Of a stretch of 64,000 nt of DNA, positions 8,050 through 16,753 are shown piece after piece. Under the pieces are notes generated by a model that was given only the letters and a program-made list of their open reading frames with translations, ran no database searches and was not told the origin of the DNA. The DNA is from Catalinimonas alkaloidigena (GTDB lineage: Bacteria; Bacteroidota; Bacteroidia; Cytophagales; Flexibacteraceae): positions 186,001 to 250,000 of the forward strand of contig NZ_FNFO01000004.1 in the NCBI RefSeq assembly GCF_900100765.1, given 5' to 3'. The stretch's first letter is position 1. Each line of letters opens with the position of its first letter. Both the position numbers and the translations under genes were made by a program.

Positions 8050-8090
8050 CACGGGGAAAGCGGGGTACGGCTATTTTCGTCATCATTGTT

Positions 8091-9362
8091 ATGAAACAGT
8101 TTTCTCTTTTGTTACTGAGCGGCGTCCTGCTGTGGGCGAGCGCCTGCCAGGAAGCCGACACGCTGGCCGTCGACGAAGATGAGTTTGCGCAGGACTGGTA
8201 CGAAATCTTCCATACCGACTCCATCTCCTTTTACACGTCGACCGTCATGCTCGATTCGCAACCGACCGACCAAAGCGGGCGGCTGCTGGCCGGACAGTAC
8301 CTCGATGAACAGATCGGCGCTTCCAAAGTGTGGAGCTACTTTCAGCTCACCGCCAGCACCAGCGAGCTGTCCAACCTCACCGAAGGCACCTGGTACTTCG
8401 ATTCGCTCACGTTTTCGTTAATGGCGACGTATGCCTGGGGCGATACGGTTCAGCCGCAGTCGCTGGGGATTTATACCCTGTCGGAAGCCATTTCGGAGGA
8501 GACGCACTATACCCCCGATTCCGCGGCTTTGGGCACGCAAATTGGCGAAGTGTACGGGCGACCGAAGCTGGGAAACCTGCGCTCGATGCGGCTGGACGAC
8601 GCTTTCGGACAGGCCCTTTTTGCTGCCATTGTTCAGAAAGAAGTGACCGACAACGAGGAGTTTACCGATTACCTGCCGGGGCTGGCCCTGGTGCCCACCG
8701 ACGCCAATCGTGCCATCATCGGGTTTGCCGACACCTCGGCGGTGATGCAGCTGCACTGCCACCGGTCGTGGCAGGAGCGCGAAACCGCACAGCTTTCGTT
8801 CTCGCTGTCCAGCGACGGGACGTATTACTACCGCCTTGCGGCCAATCGCGACGGCTCTTTCCTGGAAGGATTGCAACCGGGCGACTCGGTTTCGTCCGCA
8901 CAGACGGGCAACACGACCTTCCTCCAGGCGGCAGGCGGCCTGGCGTTGCGCGTCGATTTTCCCACGCTACACACGTTGCAGGACGACGGCGGTGTGGTGG
9001 TGCAGAAAGCGGTGTTGCGGCTGCCCGTCGTAGCGCCCACGTCGTCGGTCCCCTCGGCAACCCTGGCCTGTTACCTGGCGAGCGCCACCAACAAAATTCG
9101 GGGCACGGTGACCACCGACAGCGGGGTGCTGCAGGCGTATCTGCGTCAAGAAGAAAACTCCGGACGGTATTACTACGAATTGAGCCTGACGGGCTACCTC
9201 GACGAAGTGCTCAAGTCGCCGGCGCCGGTGCCCTCTCTGCTGCTGGCCTACACGCCCGGCTCGGTCGTGTCGCAACTCGATCAGGTCACGCTGGCCGGTC
9301 CCGGCTACGGCACACGCCCGGCCGAGCTGGGCCTTTACTACATCCTGATCCAGCGCGATTAA
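8091..9362 (+). CDS. DUF4270-family outer-membrane lipoprotein
   Basis: A 423-aa protein with a lipoprotein signal (LLLSGVLLWASAC, Cys19). The body matches the DUF4270 pattern: an early FHTDSISFYTSTVMLDSQPTD segment, LLAGQYLDEQIG, and long alternating beta-rich stretches such as KAVLRLPVV near the middle. DUF4270 proteins are Bacteroidota surface lipoproteins of unknown function that tend to occur near kelch and DUF4907 proteins, as they do here. It is transcribed divergently from the LytTR regulator, and TATTTTCG, close to a -7 box, lies about 10 bp before the ATG. Confidence 0.8.
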   Translation: MKQFSLLLLSGVLLWASACQEADTLAVDEDEFAQDWYEIFHTDSISFYTSTVMLDSQPTDQSGRLLAGQYLDEQIGASKVWSYFQLTASTSELSNLTEGTWYFDSLTFSLMATYAWGDTVQPQSLGIYTLSEAISEETHYTPDSAALGTQIGEVYGRPKLGNLRSMRLDDAFGQALFAAIVQKEVTDNEEFTDYLPGLALVPTDANRAIIGFADTSAVMQLHCHRSWQERETAQLSFSLSSDGTYYYRLAANRDGSFLEGLQPGDSVSSAQTGNTTFLQAAGGLALRVDFPTLHTLQDDGGVVVQKAVLRLPVVAPTSSVPSATLACYLASATNKIRGTVTTDSGVLQAYLRQEENSGRYYYELSLTGYLDEVLKSPAPVPSLLLAYTPGSVVSQLDQVTLAGPGYGTRPAELGLYYILIQRD

Positions 9363-9480
9363 GAGCGTCCCGCTGGGGTGGCGTCAATACAAAGGTTTGC
9401 CTGGGAAGTATGTGGGGTTTCGTGTAGAATTGTACATTGGTGCTTTCTGCACACGACACCCCGTTAACCTACCACCTCGC

Positions 9481-10767
9481 ATGAACTCGTCTCGCACGTC
9501 GACCCCGCTCCTGCCCTTTGTTCTCATTACCAGCCTGTTCCTGATGTGGGGGCTGGCCAACAACATGACCGACACCTTGTTGGCCGCGTTTAAGCGTATC
9601 ATGAGCATGAGCGATTTCCAGACGGCCTGGATTCAGGTGGCGTTCTACGGATCGTACTTTTGCCTGGCCCTGCCCGCCGCTCTGCTCATCAAACGCTACA
9701 CGTACAAAACCGGCGTGCTGGTGGGCCTGGGGCTGTTCATTGCGGGATCGCTGCTGTTTTATCCGGCTAGCCAGACGATGGTCTACGGCCACTTCCTGAC
9801 GGCGCTGTTCATTCTGGCAGGCGGGCTTTCCATCCTGGAGACGACGGCCAACCCCTACATCATCGCGATGGGACCGGAAGAATCGGGTACCCGGCGGCTC
9901 AACCTGGCGCAGTCGTTCAACCCCATCGGTTCGGTGATTGGCGTGCTGCTCAGCAAGTTTTTCATTTTGTCGCAACTGGACCGCTCCGATGCCCTGGCCC
10001 GTGCTTCCATGACGCCCGAGCAGTTAAACGCCATTCAGGCGAAAGAGCTGGCGGCGGTCATGGGGCCGTATGTGGGCGTAGCGGTGGTACTGCTGGCGCT
10101 CTGGGCCGTCATCGCGTTCACGAAGATGCCGAAGGCGACGGACGAAACACACGTGCTGGATTTCGGTGCGACGATCCGCCGACTGCTTAAAAATTCGAAT
10201 TATGTGTGGGCCGTCGTGGCACAGTTTTTTTACGTTGGCGCGCAGATCTGCGTCTGGTCGTTTACGATCCGGTACGTGATGCAGGAACTGGGTGTCGACG
10301 AAGATGCCGCCGCAAATTACTACCTGGCCGCGTTGCTGCTGTTCATCGTCTCTCGCTTCATCTGCACGGCACTGATGAAATTCTTCTCGCCCGGCGCGAT
10401 GTTGATGAGCCTGGCGATCCTGGCGATGGTCTGCACGGGCATGGTCATTTTGTTCAGCGGGCTGGTGAGTGTTATCGCCCTCGTGATGATTTCCGGCTGC
10501 ATGTCCCTGATGTTCCCGACCATCTACGGCCTGGGGCTACAGGGATTGGGCACCGATACTAAAATCGGCGGCTCGGGGCTGATCATGGCCATTCTGGGCG
10601 GGGCGCTGTTGCCGCTGGTACAGGGGCAGGTGTCGGACATGGCAGGCAGCATCAGCGTGGCCTTTATCATCCCTCTGATCTGCTTCGGTCTCGTGGCCTA
10701 TTACGGAAGCCGTACCCGCCGCCAACAGCCGGTGCCCACCGCTTACGCCGAAGCGGAGAAGTATTAG
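9481..10767 (+). CDS. fucP: MFS sugar transporter, FucP-like (L-fucose:H+ symporter family)
   Basis: The start ATG at 9481 gives 428 aa, and an in-frame start at 9397 would add a non-membrane tail. The protein has about 12 membrane helices. It carries FucP-subfamily features: PFVLITSLFLMWGLANNMTD in helix 1, FQTAWIQVAFYGSYF in helix 2, ETTANPYIIAMGPEESGTRRLNLAQSFN after helix 4, and FPTIYGLGLQGLG near the end. The family imports L-fucose or related hexoses (glucose, galactose) with H+. It is grouped with a LacI regulator and sugar dehydrogenases, supporting sugar uptake. The exact sugar is inferred. Confidence 0.85.
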   Translation: MNSSRTSTPLLPFVLITSLFLMWGLANNMTDTLLAAFKRIMSMSDFQTAWIQVAFYGSYFCLALPAALLIKRYTYKTGVLVGLGLFIAGSLLFYPASQTMVYGHFLTALFILAGGLSILETTANPYIIAMGPEESGTRRLNLAQSFNPIGSVIGVLLSKFFILSQLDRSDALARASMTPEQLNAIQAKELAAVMGPYVGVAVVLLALWAVIAFTKMPKATDETHVLDFGATIRRLLKNSNYVWAVVAQFFYVGAQICVWSFTIRYVMQELGVDEDAAANYYLAALLLFIVSRFICTALMKFFSPGAMLMSLAILAMVCTGMVILFSGLVSVIALVMISGCMSLMFPTIYGLGLQGLGTDTKIGGSGLIMAILGGALLPLVQGQVSDMAGSISVAFIIPLICFGLVAYYGSRTRRQQPVPTAYAEAEKY

Positions 10768-10788
10768 AAGAGCGGGGCACTGTATCTG

Positions 10789-10814
10789 GAGAAACTCGTT
10801 TCTCTCGGTTTTTT
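10789..10814 (+). terminator. Terminator after the FucP-like gene
   Basis: GAGAAA and TTTCTC pair around a CTCG loop and are followed by TCGGTTTTTT. It lies between the convergent transporter and LacI genes. The stem is short, so strength is uncertain. Confidence 0.5.
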
Positions 10815-10830
10815 CTTACCGTCCTGCACT

Positions 10831-11865
10831 TCAACCGCGGGTGCGCCGTGTCGATTCGCGCAGCACCAGTTCGGTAGTTAAGCTTTCGGTGTGTACCTGT
10901 TCGGTGGCCGGGGTGTTTGCTTCTTTGGCTTCCATTTGGGACAACAAAAACCGGGCGGCCTGTTGCCCGACCTGATAGGCAGGCTGGCGTACGGTCGATA
11001 GCGAAGGCGTCACGTATTCGGCTACCGGTTCGTCGGCGTATCCCATCAGGCACAGGTCGTCGGGCACGCGTTTGCCCCACTGTTCGATCAGCTTCAGAGC
11101 GTCGTAGGCTAAATAATCGTTGAAGGCAAAAATCGCATCGATCTCTCCCTGCTCAACCAGCGGCTTCAGGCGCGGTCCGAAAACTTCGGGTTCAAACCCG
11201 TCGATCACCCAGGCAGGCTCCAGTGGAACCTCGGCCCGGCGCAACGCCTCCTGATAGCCCATGTAACGGTTGAACGACGTCGACACGTTAGCCGGCCCGC
11301 GCAGGTGCGCAATGCGGCGGCAACCGATCTCCAGTAGATGCGTCACGGCCTGCTGTGCGCCGTTGAAATCGTCGGTGGTGACGTAGGAAGCGGGCAGATC
11401 TTCGCAGAACCGATCGATGAATACCAGCGGCACGCCGTTTTCCACGACCTGATGGAAATGGTCGAACTGCTGGGTGCTGTCCCCCATGGCGGCCAGAATC
11501 CCGTCAACGCGCATGTCCATCAGCGTCTGACACGACTTCTTTTCTTTCTCGTACCGATCGTCCGACGTGCAGATGATGAGGTGGTAATTTTTGGCCGACA
11601 TCACGCTCTCGATCCCGCTCAGCACCGAGTTAAAAAAATGGTGTGTAAACTCCGGGATGATCAACCCGACGTTGAACGTTTTGTTGAGCAACAGACTTTT
11701 GGCGAATGGATTGGGGCGATACCCCCACTTTTCTGCCAGGTCCATCACCGCCCGACGCGTCTCCTCCCCGATGCGGGAACTGCCGTTCAACGCGCGCGAA
11801 ACCGTGGAAGGCGTTACGTTGAGTTCGCGGGCAATGTCGATGATGCTGACTCTTTTCTTCTTCAT
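10831..11865 (-). CDS. LacI-family transcriptional regulator
   Basis: The ATG at 11865 begins directly with the DNA-binding domain: KRVSIIDIARELNVTPSTVSRALNGSSRIGEETR is the helix-turn-helix and hinge (344 aa in total). The rest is a periplasmic-binding-protein-like sugar sensor (VGLIIPEFTHHFFNSVLSGIE, VDGILAAMGDS, VPLVFIDRF, IDAIFAFNDYLAYDALK, TTVRQPAYQVG-like TLSTVRQPAYQVGQ). It is divergent from the aldo/keto reductase gene and convergent with the FucP-like gene, so it probably represses this sugar cluster. A TATATTTG -7 box and a CAAAGCTTTG palindrome lie upstream. Confidence 0.9.
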   Translation of the reverse strand: MKKKRVSIIDIARELNVTPSTVSRALNGSSRIGEETRRAVMDLAEKWGYRPNPFAKSLLLNKTFNVGLIIPEFTHHFFNSVLSGIESVMSAKNYHLIICTSDDRYEKEKKSCQTLMDMRVDGILAAMGDSTQQFDHFHQVVENGVPLVFIDRFCEDLPASYVTTDDFNGAQQAVTHLLEIGCRRIAHLRGPANVSTSFNRYMGYQEALRRAEVPLEPAWVIDGFEPEVFGPRLKPLVEQGEIDAIFAFNDYLAYDALKLIEQWGKRVPDDLCLMGYADEPVAEYVTPSLSTVRQPAYQVGQQAARFLLSQMEAKEANTPATEQVHTESLTTELVLRESTRRTRG

Positions 11866-11895
11866 GGAAACCGGTTCCGGTAGGTGTTTCGCAAA

Positions 11896-11916
11896 CAAAT
11901 ATAGCGCAAAGCTTTG
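11896..11916 (-). promoter_or_regulatory. lacI-type promoter -7 box with adjacent CAAAGCTTTG palindrome
   Basis: On the minus strand TATATTTG (11903-11896) matches the Bacteroidota TAnnTTTG -7 box for the regulator gene at 11865. A perfect 10-bp palindrome CAAAGCTTTG (11907-11916), with the GC centre common in LacI-type operators, lies just upstream of it. The palindrome may allow autoregulation and control of the divergent reductase gene. Confidence 0.4.
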
Positions 11917-11974
11917 AGTGGCGAATCCCGTGCAGATCAACTACTATTGATTATCCAAACCTGCAACACCGCTT

Positions 11975-12940
11975 ATGAACACCTCTACCTCGCTCATCGC
12001 TCCTACCTATCAGCCCGACCTGAACCACCGCCATCCTGCCTTTCAGAAGGGCAGTCGGCTGGTGTACGGCACGTCGGGCCTTGGAGGCGTCTGGGGAAAC
12101 GTCGATCCGGAAGAAAGCATCGCTTGCCTGTTGTATGCCTTCGAGCAAGGCATCGGTTCGGTCGATACGTCGCCGTCGTACAGCCGTGCGGAAGAGTTTC
12201 TGGGCAAAGCCCTGCAACGCTGGCGCGGCGAGCGCCCGTTTCTCAGCACCAAAGTAGGACGGCTGCCCGCCGAAAAAGCCGATGAGTGTTACGTTGATTA
12301 CTCCCCGGAAAGCATGCGGCGCAGCGTGCTGACCAGCCTGGAGAAACTGGGCGTCGATCAGGTGGACCTGCTGTTTCTGCACGAGCCGCACCTGGTTCCG
12401 CTCGATCGTATGGAGGAGATTCTGGATACGCTGCGTTCTTTCCAGGCCGAAGGCTACACGCGGATGCTGGGCGTAGGGGGCAATCCGACCGACGGCTTCC
12501 GGCCGTTCGTCACGCAGGAGAATTTCCAGGTAGTGTCGGGCTTCCTGAAACTGGACGCCTGCAACCTCTCGGCTTTTCAACAGGATCTGCCCCATTTCCA
12601 GAAACACGGCATCGCCTACTACGCCGCCTCGGCACTGCACATGGCGCTGCTGGGCAACCGGTTCGAGGCCTACGTGGCCGAGCCGCCCAACACAGCGTGG
12701 ATCACCACCGACGACGTTGCTACGGCCCAAGCCGTAAACGCCATCGCGCAGCAACACAACCTTCCGCTGGCATCGCTGGCGCAGCGTTACCTCTTCTCCA
12801 TCAAAGAAGCCGACCGGATTGTGATGGGAGCCCGCACCATTTCGCAAATTGAAGCCACCATCCGCGACTGGCAGGCGGGCGTACTGCCCCGCGACCTTTT
12901 CGACGCGGTGACGGCCGCCATTGTACAGCAACGGTCTTAA
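11975..12940 (+). CDS. Aldo/keto reductase (sugar 1-dehydrogenase type)
   Basis: A 321-aa cytoplasmic TIM-barrel oxidoreductase. The catalytic tetrad can be placed: Asp and Tyr in SVDTSPSYS, Lys in FLSTKVG, and His in DLLFLHEP. The C-terminal NADP-binding motif is VMGARTISQIE. Related aldo/keto reductases in sugar clusters oxidise L-fucose or other aldoses at C1. With a FucP-like importer and a LacI regulator adjacent, a fucose/aldose dehydrogenase role is inferred. It is followed 54 bp later by a zinc alcohol dehydrogenase, and the two probably form one transcript. Confidence 0.8.
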   Translation: MNTSTSLIAPTYQPDLNHRHPAFQKGSRLVYGTSGLGGVWGNVDPEESIACLLYAFEQGIGSVDTSPSYSRAEEFLGKALQRWRGERPFLSTKVGRLPAEKADECYVDYSPESMRRSVLTSLEKLGVDQVDLLFLHEPHLVPLDRMEEILDTLRSFQAEGYTRMLGVGGNPTDGFRPFVTQENFQVVSGFLKLDACNLSAFQQDLPHFQKHGIAYYAASALHMALLGNRFEAYVAEPPNTAWITTDDVATAQAVNAIAQQHNLPLASLAQRYLFSIKEADRIVMGARTISQIEATIRDWQAGVLPRDLFDAVTAAIVQQRS

Positions 12941-12994
12941 GGCGGACGGGTATAAACCTCCGTTTTGCGCCTCTCTGCCACAAAATCTCTTGTT

Positions 12995-14014
12995 ATGAAA
13001 ACACTTGTGCTGGAAGAACCCGGCAAATTTAACTATACCGATACCCCTTTTGACACGACCCTGCAACCCGACGAAGCCCTGTTGAAGGTGCACCGAATCG
13101 GCATCTGCGGCACTGACTACCACGCGTACAGCGGCAATCAGCCCTTTTTCTCGTATCCCCGCATCCTGGGCCACGAGCTCGGGGTCGAAGTGCTGGAAGT
13201 AGGAAGCGCGGTCGATCACGTCAAGGTGGGCGATAAATGCTCGGTCGAGCCGTATCAGAATGCCCAGTTGGACCATGCGGTGCGGCGGGGCTTCACCAAC
13301 TGTGGCGAAAACATTTCGGTATTCGGCGTGCACCAGGACGGCGGCATGCGCGAATACATCAAAATGCCGGCGAAATACCTCCACAAGTCCGCCACGCTCG
13401 ACTACGATGCACTGGCATTGGTGGAACCGCTGGGCATTGGCTGCCACGCGGTGAACCGGGCGCGCGTCCAGGCCGACGACACGGTGCTGGTGGTGGGGGC
13501 CGGGCCCATTGGGCTGGCGACGGTTCAGTTCGCAACGGCCACCGGAGCGCGTACGGTGGTGATGGATGTAAACGAAGACCGCCTGAAGTTTGCGAAAACC
13601 GTATTGCCGATCGACGGCACCGTGGTGGCGGCGCGCGACGAGACGCTGGCGCAATTACGTGCCCAGTTCGACGGTGATCTCCCCACGGTGGTATTCGACG
13701 CCACGGGCAATCGCCATTCTATGAGCAAAGCGCTGGAGTATGCCGCGCCTGCCGGGCGTATTGTGTTCATCGGTCTTTTTCAGGGCGATTTTTCGTTTCA
13801 CGACCCCTACTTCCACAAAAAAGAGCTGACGCTGATGGCGAGCCGGAACGCCCTGCCGAGCGACTTCAAACAGATCATCCGCATGATGGAAGAAGGTAAA
13901 ATCGATACGCGCGCCTGGATCACCCACCGTAGCAGTTTCGAAAACATGGTCGACGAATTTGAGCGCTGGCTCAAGCCCGAATCGCAGGTCATCAAGGCGG
14001 TGGTTTCGCTCTAG
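12995..14014 (+). CDS. Zinc-dependent alcohol/polyol dehydrogenase lacking structural-zinc cysteines
   Basis: Start ATG at 12995 gives 339 aa. Catalytic zinc ligands are present (Cys38 in GICGTD, His60-Glu61 in GHE), and VLVVGAGPIGLATVQFA is the NAD(P)-binding loop. The structural-zinc lobe, normally four Cys spaced over ~15 residues after the SVEPY segment, keeps only Cys103 in this protein. Such degenerate members still occur among sugar and polyol dehydrogenases. Its place in the FucP/LacI cluster suggests oxidation of a sugar acid or polyol intermediate. A strong bidirectional terminator follows. Confidence 0.85.
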   Translation: MKTLVLEEPGKFNYTDTPFDTTLQPDEALLKVHRIGICGTDYHAYSGNQPFFSYPRILGHELGVEVLEVGSAVDHVKVGDKCSVEPYQNAQLDHAVRRGFTNCGENISVFGVHQDGGMREYIKMPAKYLHKSATLDYDALALVEPLGIGCHAVNRARVQADDTVLVVGAGPIGLATVQFATATGARTVVMDVNEDRLKFAKTVLPIDGTVVAARDETLAQLRAQFDGDLPTVVFDATGNRHSMSKALEYAAPAGRIVFIGLFQGDFSFHDPYFHKKELTLMASRNALPSDFKQIIRMMEEGKIDTRAWITHRSSFENMVDEFERWLKPESQVIKAVVSL

Positions 14015-14038
14015 CGTTTTTTGGGTCAGGCAACCAAC

Positions 14039-14075
14039 AAAAGGACCGGCTTCTCGACAGGAGCCGGTCCTTTTT
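14039..14075. terminator. Bidirectional terminator
   Basis: AAAAGGACCGGCT and AGCCGGTCCTTTT form a perfect 13-bp stem with a 10-nt loop, flanked by A on the left and T on the right. It separates the convergent dehydrogenase (ends 14014) and oxidoreductase (ends 14098) genes and can serve both. Confidence 0.9.
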
Positions 14076-14097
14076 GCAAGGCAGTCCGGGAAACGGG

Positions 14098-15246
14098 TTA
14101 GACGTTCACCCAGGCTTGTTTCTTGTTGCTTTCGATGATGCGCTCGCAGATCAACAGCTCGCGCAGGCCGTCGGCGAAGGTCGGGAATGAAGGATTGTCG
14201 GGCTGTTTGCCCTCCCGCACCGCTTTGTACACTTCTTTGAACAATTGCTTCGACGTGTCGGGGAAGCCCTCGTTATGCCCACCGGGGAACGAGATCAGCG
14301 CCGCGCTTTCGCGATGAACCAGGGCCGGATCGCGCATCAGCACTTCGTTGGCCGAATCGCGCTTGCCGATCCAGACATCGTTCGGCGATTCCGAGCACCA
14401 ATGCACGGTTTGCTTCGAGCCGGAAATTTCCAGGTTGATGCGGTTTTTCCGCCCGGCCGACACTTGGCTTACCGTAATGACTCCTTTGCTGCCGTCGTTG
14501 AAACGGAGCATCACGGTGGCGTAATCTTCCGTATTGATCGGCACGTCCGCGTAGTCTTCCGGCTGCAGCATTTTGCCCGAATAGGTTTCTACTTCTTTCA
14601 GCGGTTTCTTGCGGTTGGGGTGCACCGTCGCGAAATCGGCCATGACCTGGACTACTTCCAGCCCGGTGATGTATTCGATCAGGTCCATCAGGTGCGAGCC
14701 GATGTCGGCAATGGCCCGCGAATCGCCCGATTTGTCCGGCTCCAGGCGCCAGTTGTAATCCGTCGCGTAGAACAGCCAGTCTTGCAGATAGGTACCGATT
14801 ACCGAATGGATGTTCCCCAGCTCGCCCTTTTCGCGCATGGTCCGCATGTGGCGGATCAGCGGGTAGTAGCGCAGGTTGAAGTGCACGGCATTTACCTTCC
14901 CGGTTTTGGCGGCCAGCGCGACCAACTCTTCCGCTTCTTTGACGGTGTTGGCCAGCGGTTTCTCACACACCACGTGCTTTCCGGCTTCCAGGGCCGCTTT
15001 GGCCATCGGAAAATGGAGGAAATTGGGCGTACAGATGTGTACACACTCGATCTCCGGGTCGGCCAGCATGTCGTCAAACTTGCCGTAGGCTTTTTCAATA
15101 CCCAGGGTTTGTGCTTTGGCTTTGGCAATCTCGTCGCCGAAGTCGTTTACGGCGACCACTTCGACGTCGGGGAGGCGGCGGAGGGCTTCGATGTGCGCAG
15201 GCCCGATAAAGCCCAGTCCGGCGACACCTACTTTTGTTTTTTGCAT
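14098..15246 (-). CDS. Gfo/Idh/MocA-family oxidoreductase (cytoplasmic)
   Basis: The ATG at 15246 starts directly at the Rossmann domain (KTKVGVAGLGFIGPAHIEAL). EKPL in GKHVVCEKPLANT is the conserved catalytic-region motif, and the C-terminal domain includes SRAIADIGSHLMDLIEYITG. At 382 aa with no signal peptide it should act in the cytoplasm on a sugar or polyol with NAD(P). The neighbouring transporter and dehydrogenases suggest a role in the same sugar pathway, although it is on the opposite strand and separately transcribed. The 222-bp region upstream holds no other gene. Confidence 0.9.
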   Translation of the reverse strand: MQKTKVGVAGLGFIGPAHIEALRRLPDVEVVAVNDFGDEIAKAKAQTLGIEKAYGKFDDMLADPEIECVHICTPNFLHFPMAKAALEAGKHVVCEKPLANTVKEAEELVALAAKTGKVNAVHFNLRYYPLIRHMRTMREKGELGNIHSVIGTYLQDWLFYATDYNWRLEPDKSGDSRAIADIGSHLMDLIEYITGLEVVQVMADFATVHPNRKKPLKEVETYSGKMLQPEDYADVPINTEDYATVMLRFNDGSKGVITVSQVSAGRKNRINLEISGSKQTVHWCSESPNDVWIGKRDSANEVLMRDPALVHRESAALISFPGGHNEGFPDTSKQLFKEVYKAVREGKQPDNPSFPTFADGLRELLICERIIESNKKQAWVNV

Positions 15247-15468
15247 GAAACGTGTACAGTAAATGGAAGATTGAATAGAACTTGTTTTGGCACCAGCCGC
15301 CTTTGCCTGGAGTCGGGAAACCCGAACCGCTTGGTTCCGAAGTGTGCGTACGCAGCGTGTCACGGATCGCACCCGTCGGAAAAGCAGAGGCCCTGCTGAC
15401 GCACGGGGCAGCAAAGTATCATTTTCCTGCACAAACTGCCAAGTCTGCGCCCAAGTAGTGCAAAAAGC

Positions 15469-16065
15469 TTAGGGTTGCTCGGGCAGGGGCAGTTCCACCA
15501 CGCCCCCCGACACCACAAACTTCATGGCCTCGGCTCCCGAAATGGTCAGGGGCGTGACCCACCCCTTCGGCACCAGGTACACATTGCCCGAAAAGTTGTA
15601 AGAATGAGGCACATAGACCGCGACTTGTCCCGGCAGGTGCCACGCCGCCAGATCGGGCTGCGTAATAAATCCCACGCGCCGCAATTCGGACGTCTCGCTC
15701 AAGCGGATCACCACGGGATGCTCAAACTTCTTTTTATCCCCCACAAACGCCGAGAGCAGATCTTTCAGCGAGGTATAGATGATTTTGACCAGCGGCAGGC
15801 GATTGAGCAAGGCATCCGTCCACCGGAACAACCAATTGGCCAAAAATGTAGAACCCAGCCAGCCGAACAGCGTGATCAGCGCTGCGGCCAACACTAACCC
15901 CAGGCCGGGTACGGTGATGTGCACTCCGGCATACTGTTCGATCAAGCGGTAAACAATCACGTCGACCCCGCGCACAAAGGCGATGACGACGTACAGGGTA
16001 ACGCCCAGCGGCACCACCAGCAAAAGTCCTTGAAAAAAATAGCGGAGCAGACGGTTCATACGCAT
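15469..16065 (-). CDS. DUF502-family membrane protein
   Basis: A 198-aa protein with two N-terminal membrane helices (YFFQGLLLVVPLGVTLYVVIAFV and VPGLGLVLAAALITLFGWLGS) followed by a soluble domain. The family motifs are PLVKIIYTSLKDLLSAFVG, VGFITQP, VYVPHSYNFSGNVYLVPKGWVTPL and SGGVV. DUF502 proteins are widespread inner-membrane proteins of unknown function. A second ATG at 16059 is equally possible as start. It lies immediately after the nqrE terminator, so it is probably transcribed separately or by readthrough. Confidence 0.85.
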   Translation of the reverse strand: MRMNRLLRYFFQGLLLVVPLGVTLYVVIAFVRGVDVIVYRLIEQYAGVHITVPGLGLVLAAALITLFGWLGSTFLANWLFRWTDALLNRLPLVKIIYTSLKDLLSAFVGDKKKFEHPVVIRLSETSELRRVGFITQPDLAAWHLPGQVAVYVPHSYNFSGNVYLVPKGWVTPLTISGAEAMKFVVSGGVVELPLPEQP

Positions 16066-16070
16066 ACAAA

Positions 16071-16099
16071 AAAGGCCCCGTGATGACGGAGCCTTTTTA
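16071..16099 (-). terminator. Terminator after nqrE
   Basis: On the minus strand AAGGCTCCGT pairs with ACGGGGCCTT (one mismatch, 4-nt loop CATC), followed by a T-run. It begins 22 bp past the nqrE stop and ends the nqr operon before the DUF502 gene. Confidence 0.8.
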
Positions 16100-16120
16100 T
16101 CAAAAGAATGATAAGTTCTA

Positions 16121-16732
16121 CTAGAGGGCGATTCCGCTGAACGACAGAAACGCCAGGCCCATCAGTCCGGTGATCAGCATCGTGATGCCGATGCCCTTCA
16201 ACGGATCAGGCACGTTCGAATACTTCAGTCGCTCGCGGATGGCGGCCAGAGCCACAATGGCCAGCAACCAGCCAATCCCCGACGAAAATCCGTAGACGGT
16301 CGATTCTACAAACGTGAGTTCTTTCTGGATCATGAACAGCGAGCCACCCAGGATGGCGCAGTTCACCGCGATCAGCGGCAGGAAGATCCCCAACGAACCG
16401 TACAGCGAAGGCGATACTTTTTCAATGACCATTTCTACGAGCTGTACCAGCGCCGCAATGGTGGCAATGAACATGATGAACTGCAGAAACTCCAGGTTCA
16501 CGTCGGCGAAGCTCGCGCTCAGCCAGGCCAGCGCCCCTTCTTTCAGCACGAATTCCTGCAACAGCCAGTTCAAAGGCGCAGTGATGGCCAGTACGAATAC
16601 CACCGCCGCTCCCAGACCTAATGCCGTAGAGACCTTTTTGGAAACGGCCAGGTAAGAACACATGCCCAGGAAGTAGGCGAAGATCATGTTTTCGATGAAG
16701 ATCGATTTGATCCCCAGGTTAATAAGTTCCAT
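16121..16732 (-). CDS. nqrE: Na+-translocating NADH:quinone reductase subunit E
   Basis: A 203-aa protein of six membrane helices. The conserved start [25 protein letters not shown] contains the Cys of the membrane [2Fe-2S] site. The centre has [10 protein letters not shown]-type sequence ([37 protein letters not shown]), where the second conserved Cys lies. NqrD and NqrE together bind an iron centre and form part of the Na+ channel. It lies 21 bp after nqrD and is the last gene before a terminator. No nqrF follows. Confidence 0.97.
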   Translation of the reverse strand: MELINLGIKSIFIENMIFAYFLGMCSYLAVSKKVSTALGLGAAVVFVLAITAPLNWLLQEFVLKEGALAWLSASFADVNLEFLQFIMFIATIAALVQLVEMVIEKVSPSLYGSLGIFLPLIAVNCAILGGSLFMIQKELTFVESTVYGFSSGIGWLLAIVALAAIRERLKYSNVPDPLKGIGITMLITGLMGLAFLSFSGIAL

Positions 16733-16753
16733 GATGAAGCGAAAGGATTGGAA

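Noticed and set aside
8062-8067. GGGGTA upstream of the DUF4270 gene
   Set aside because: It lies only 24 bp from the start codon and lacks both the GCG flank spacing and the TTTCAT block, so it does not fit the shared element.
11869-11876. AACCGGTT palindrome just before the LacI start codon
   Set aside because: Flanking bases are not symmetric beyond 8 bp, so on its own it is too short to call an operator; the CAAAGCTTTG palindrome nearby is better placed.
11951-13654. 567-codon open frame on the minus strand
   Set aside because: It lies opposite the aldo/keto reductase and zinc dehydrogenase genes, whose catalytic motifs are clear; its product is low-complexity and rich in Arg, His and Val with no motif. 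It is a GC-rich shadow frame.
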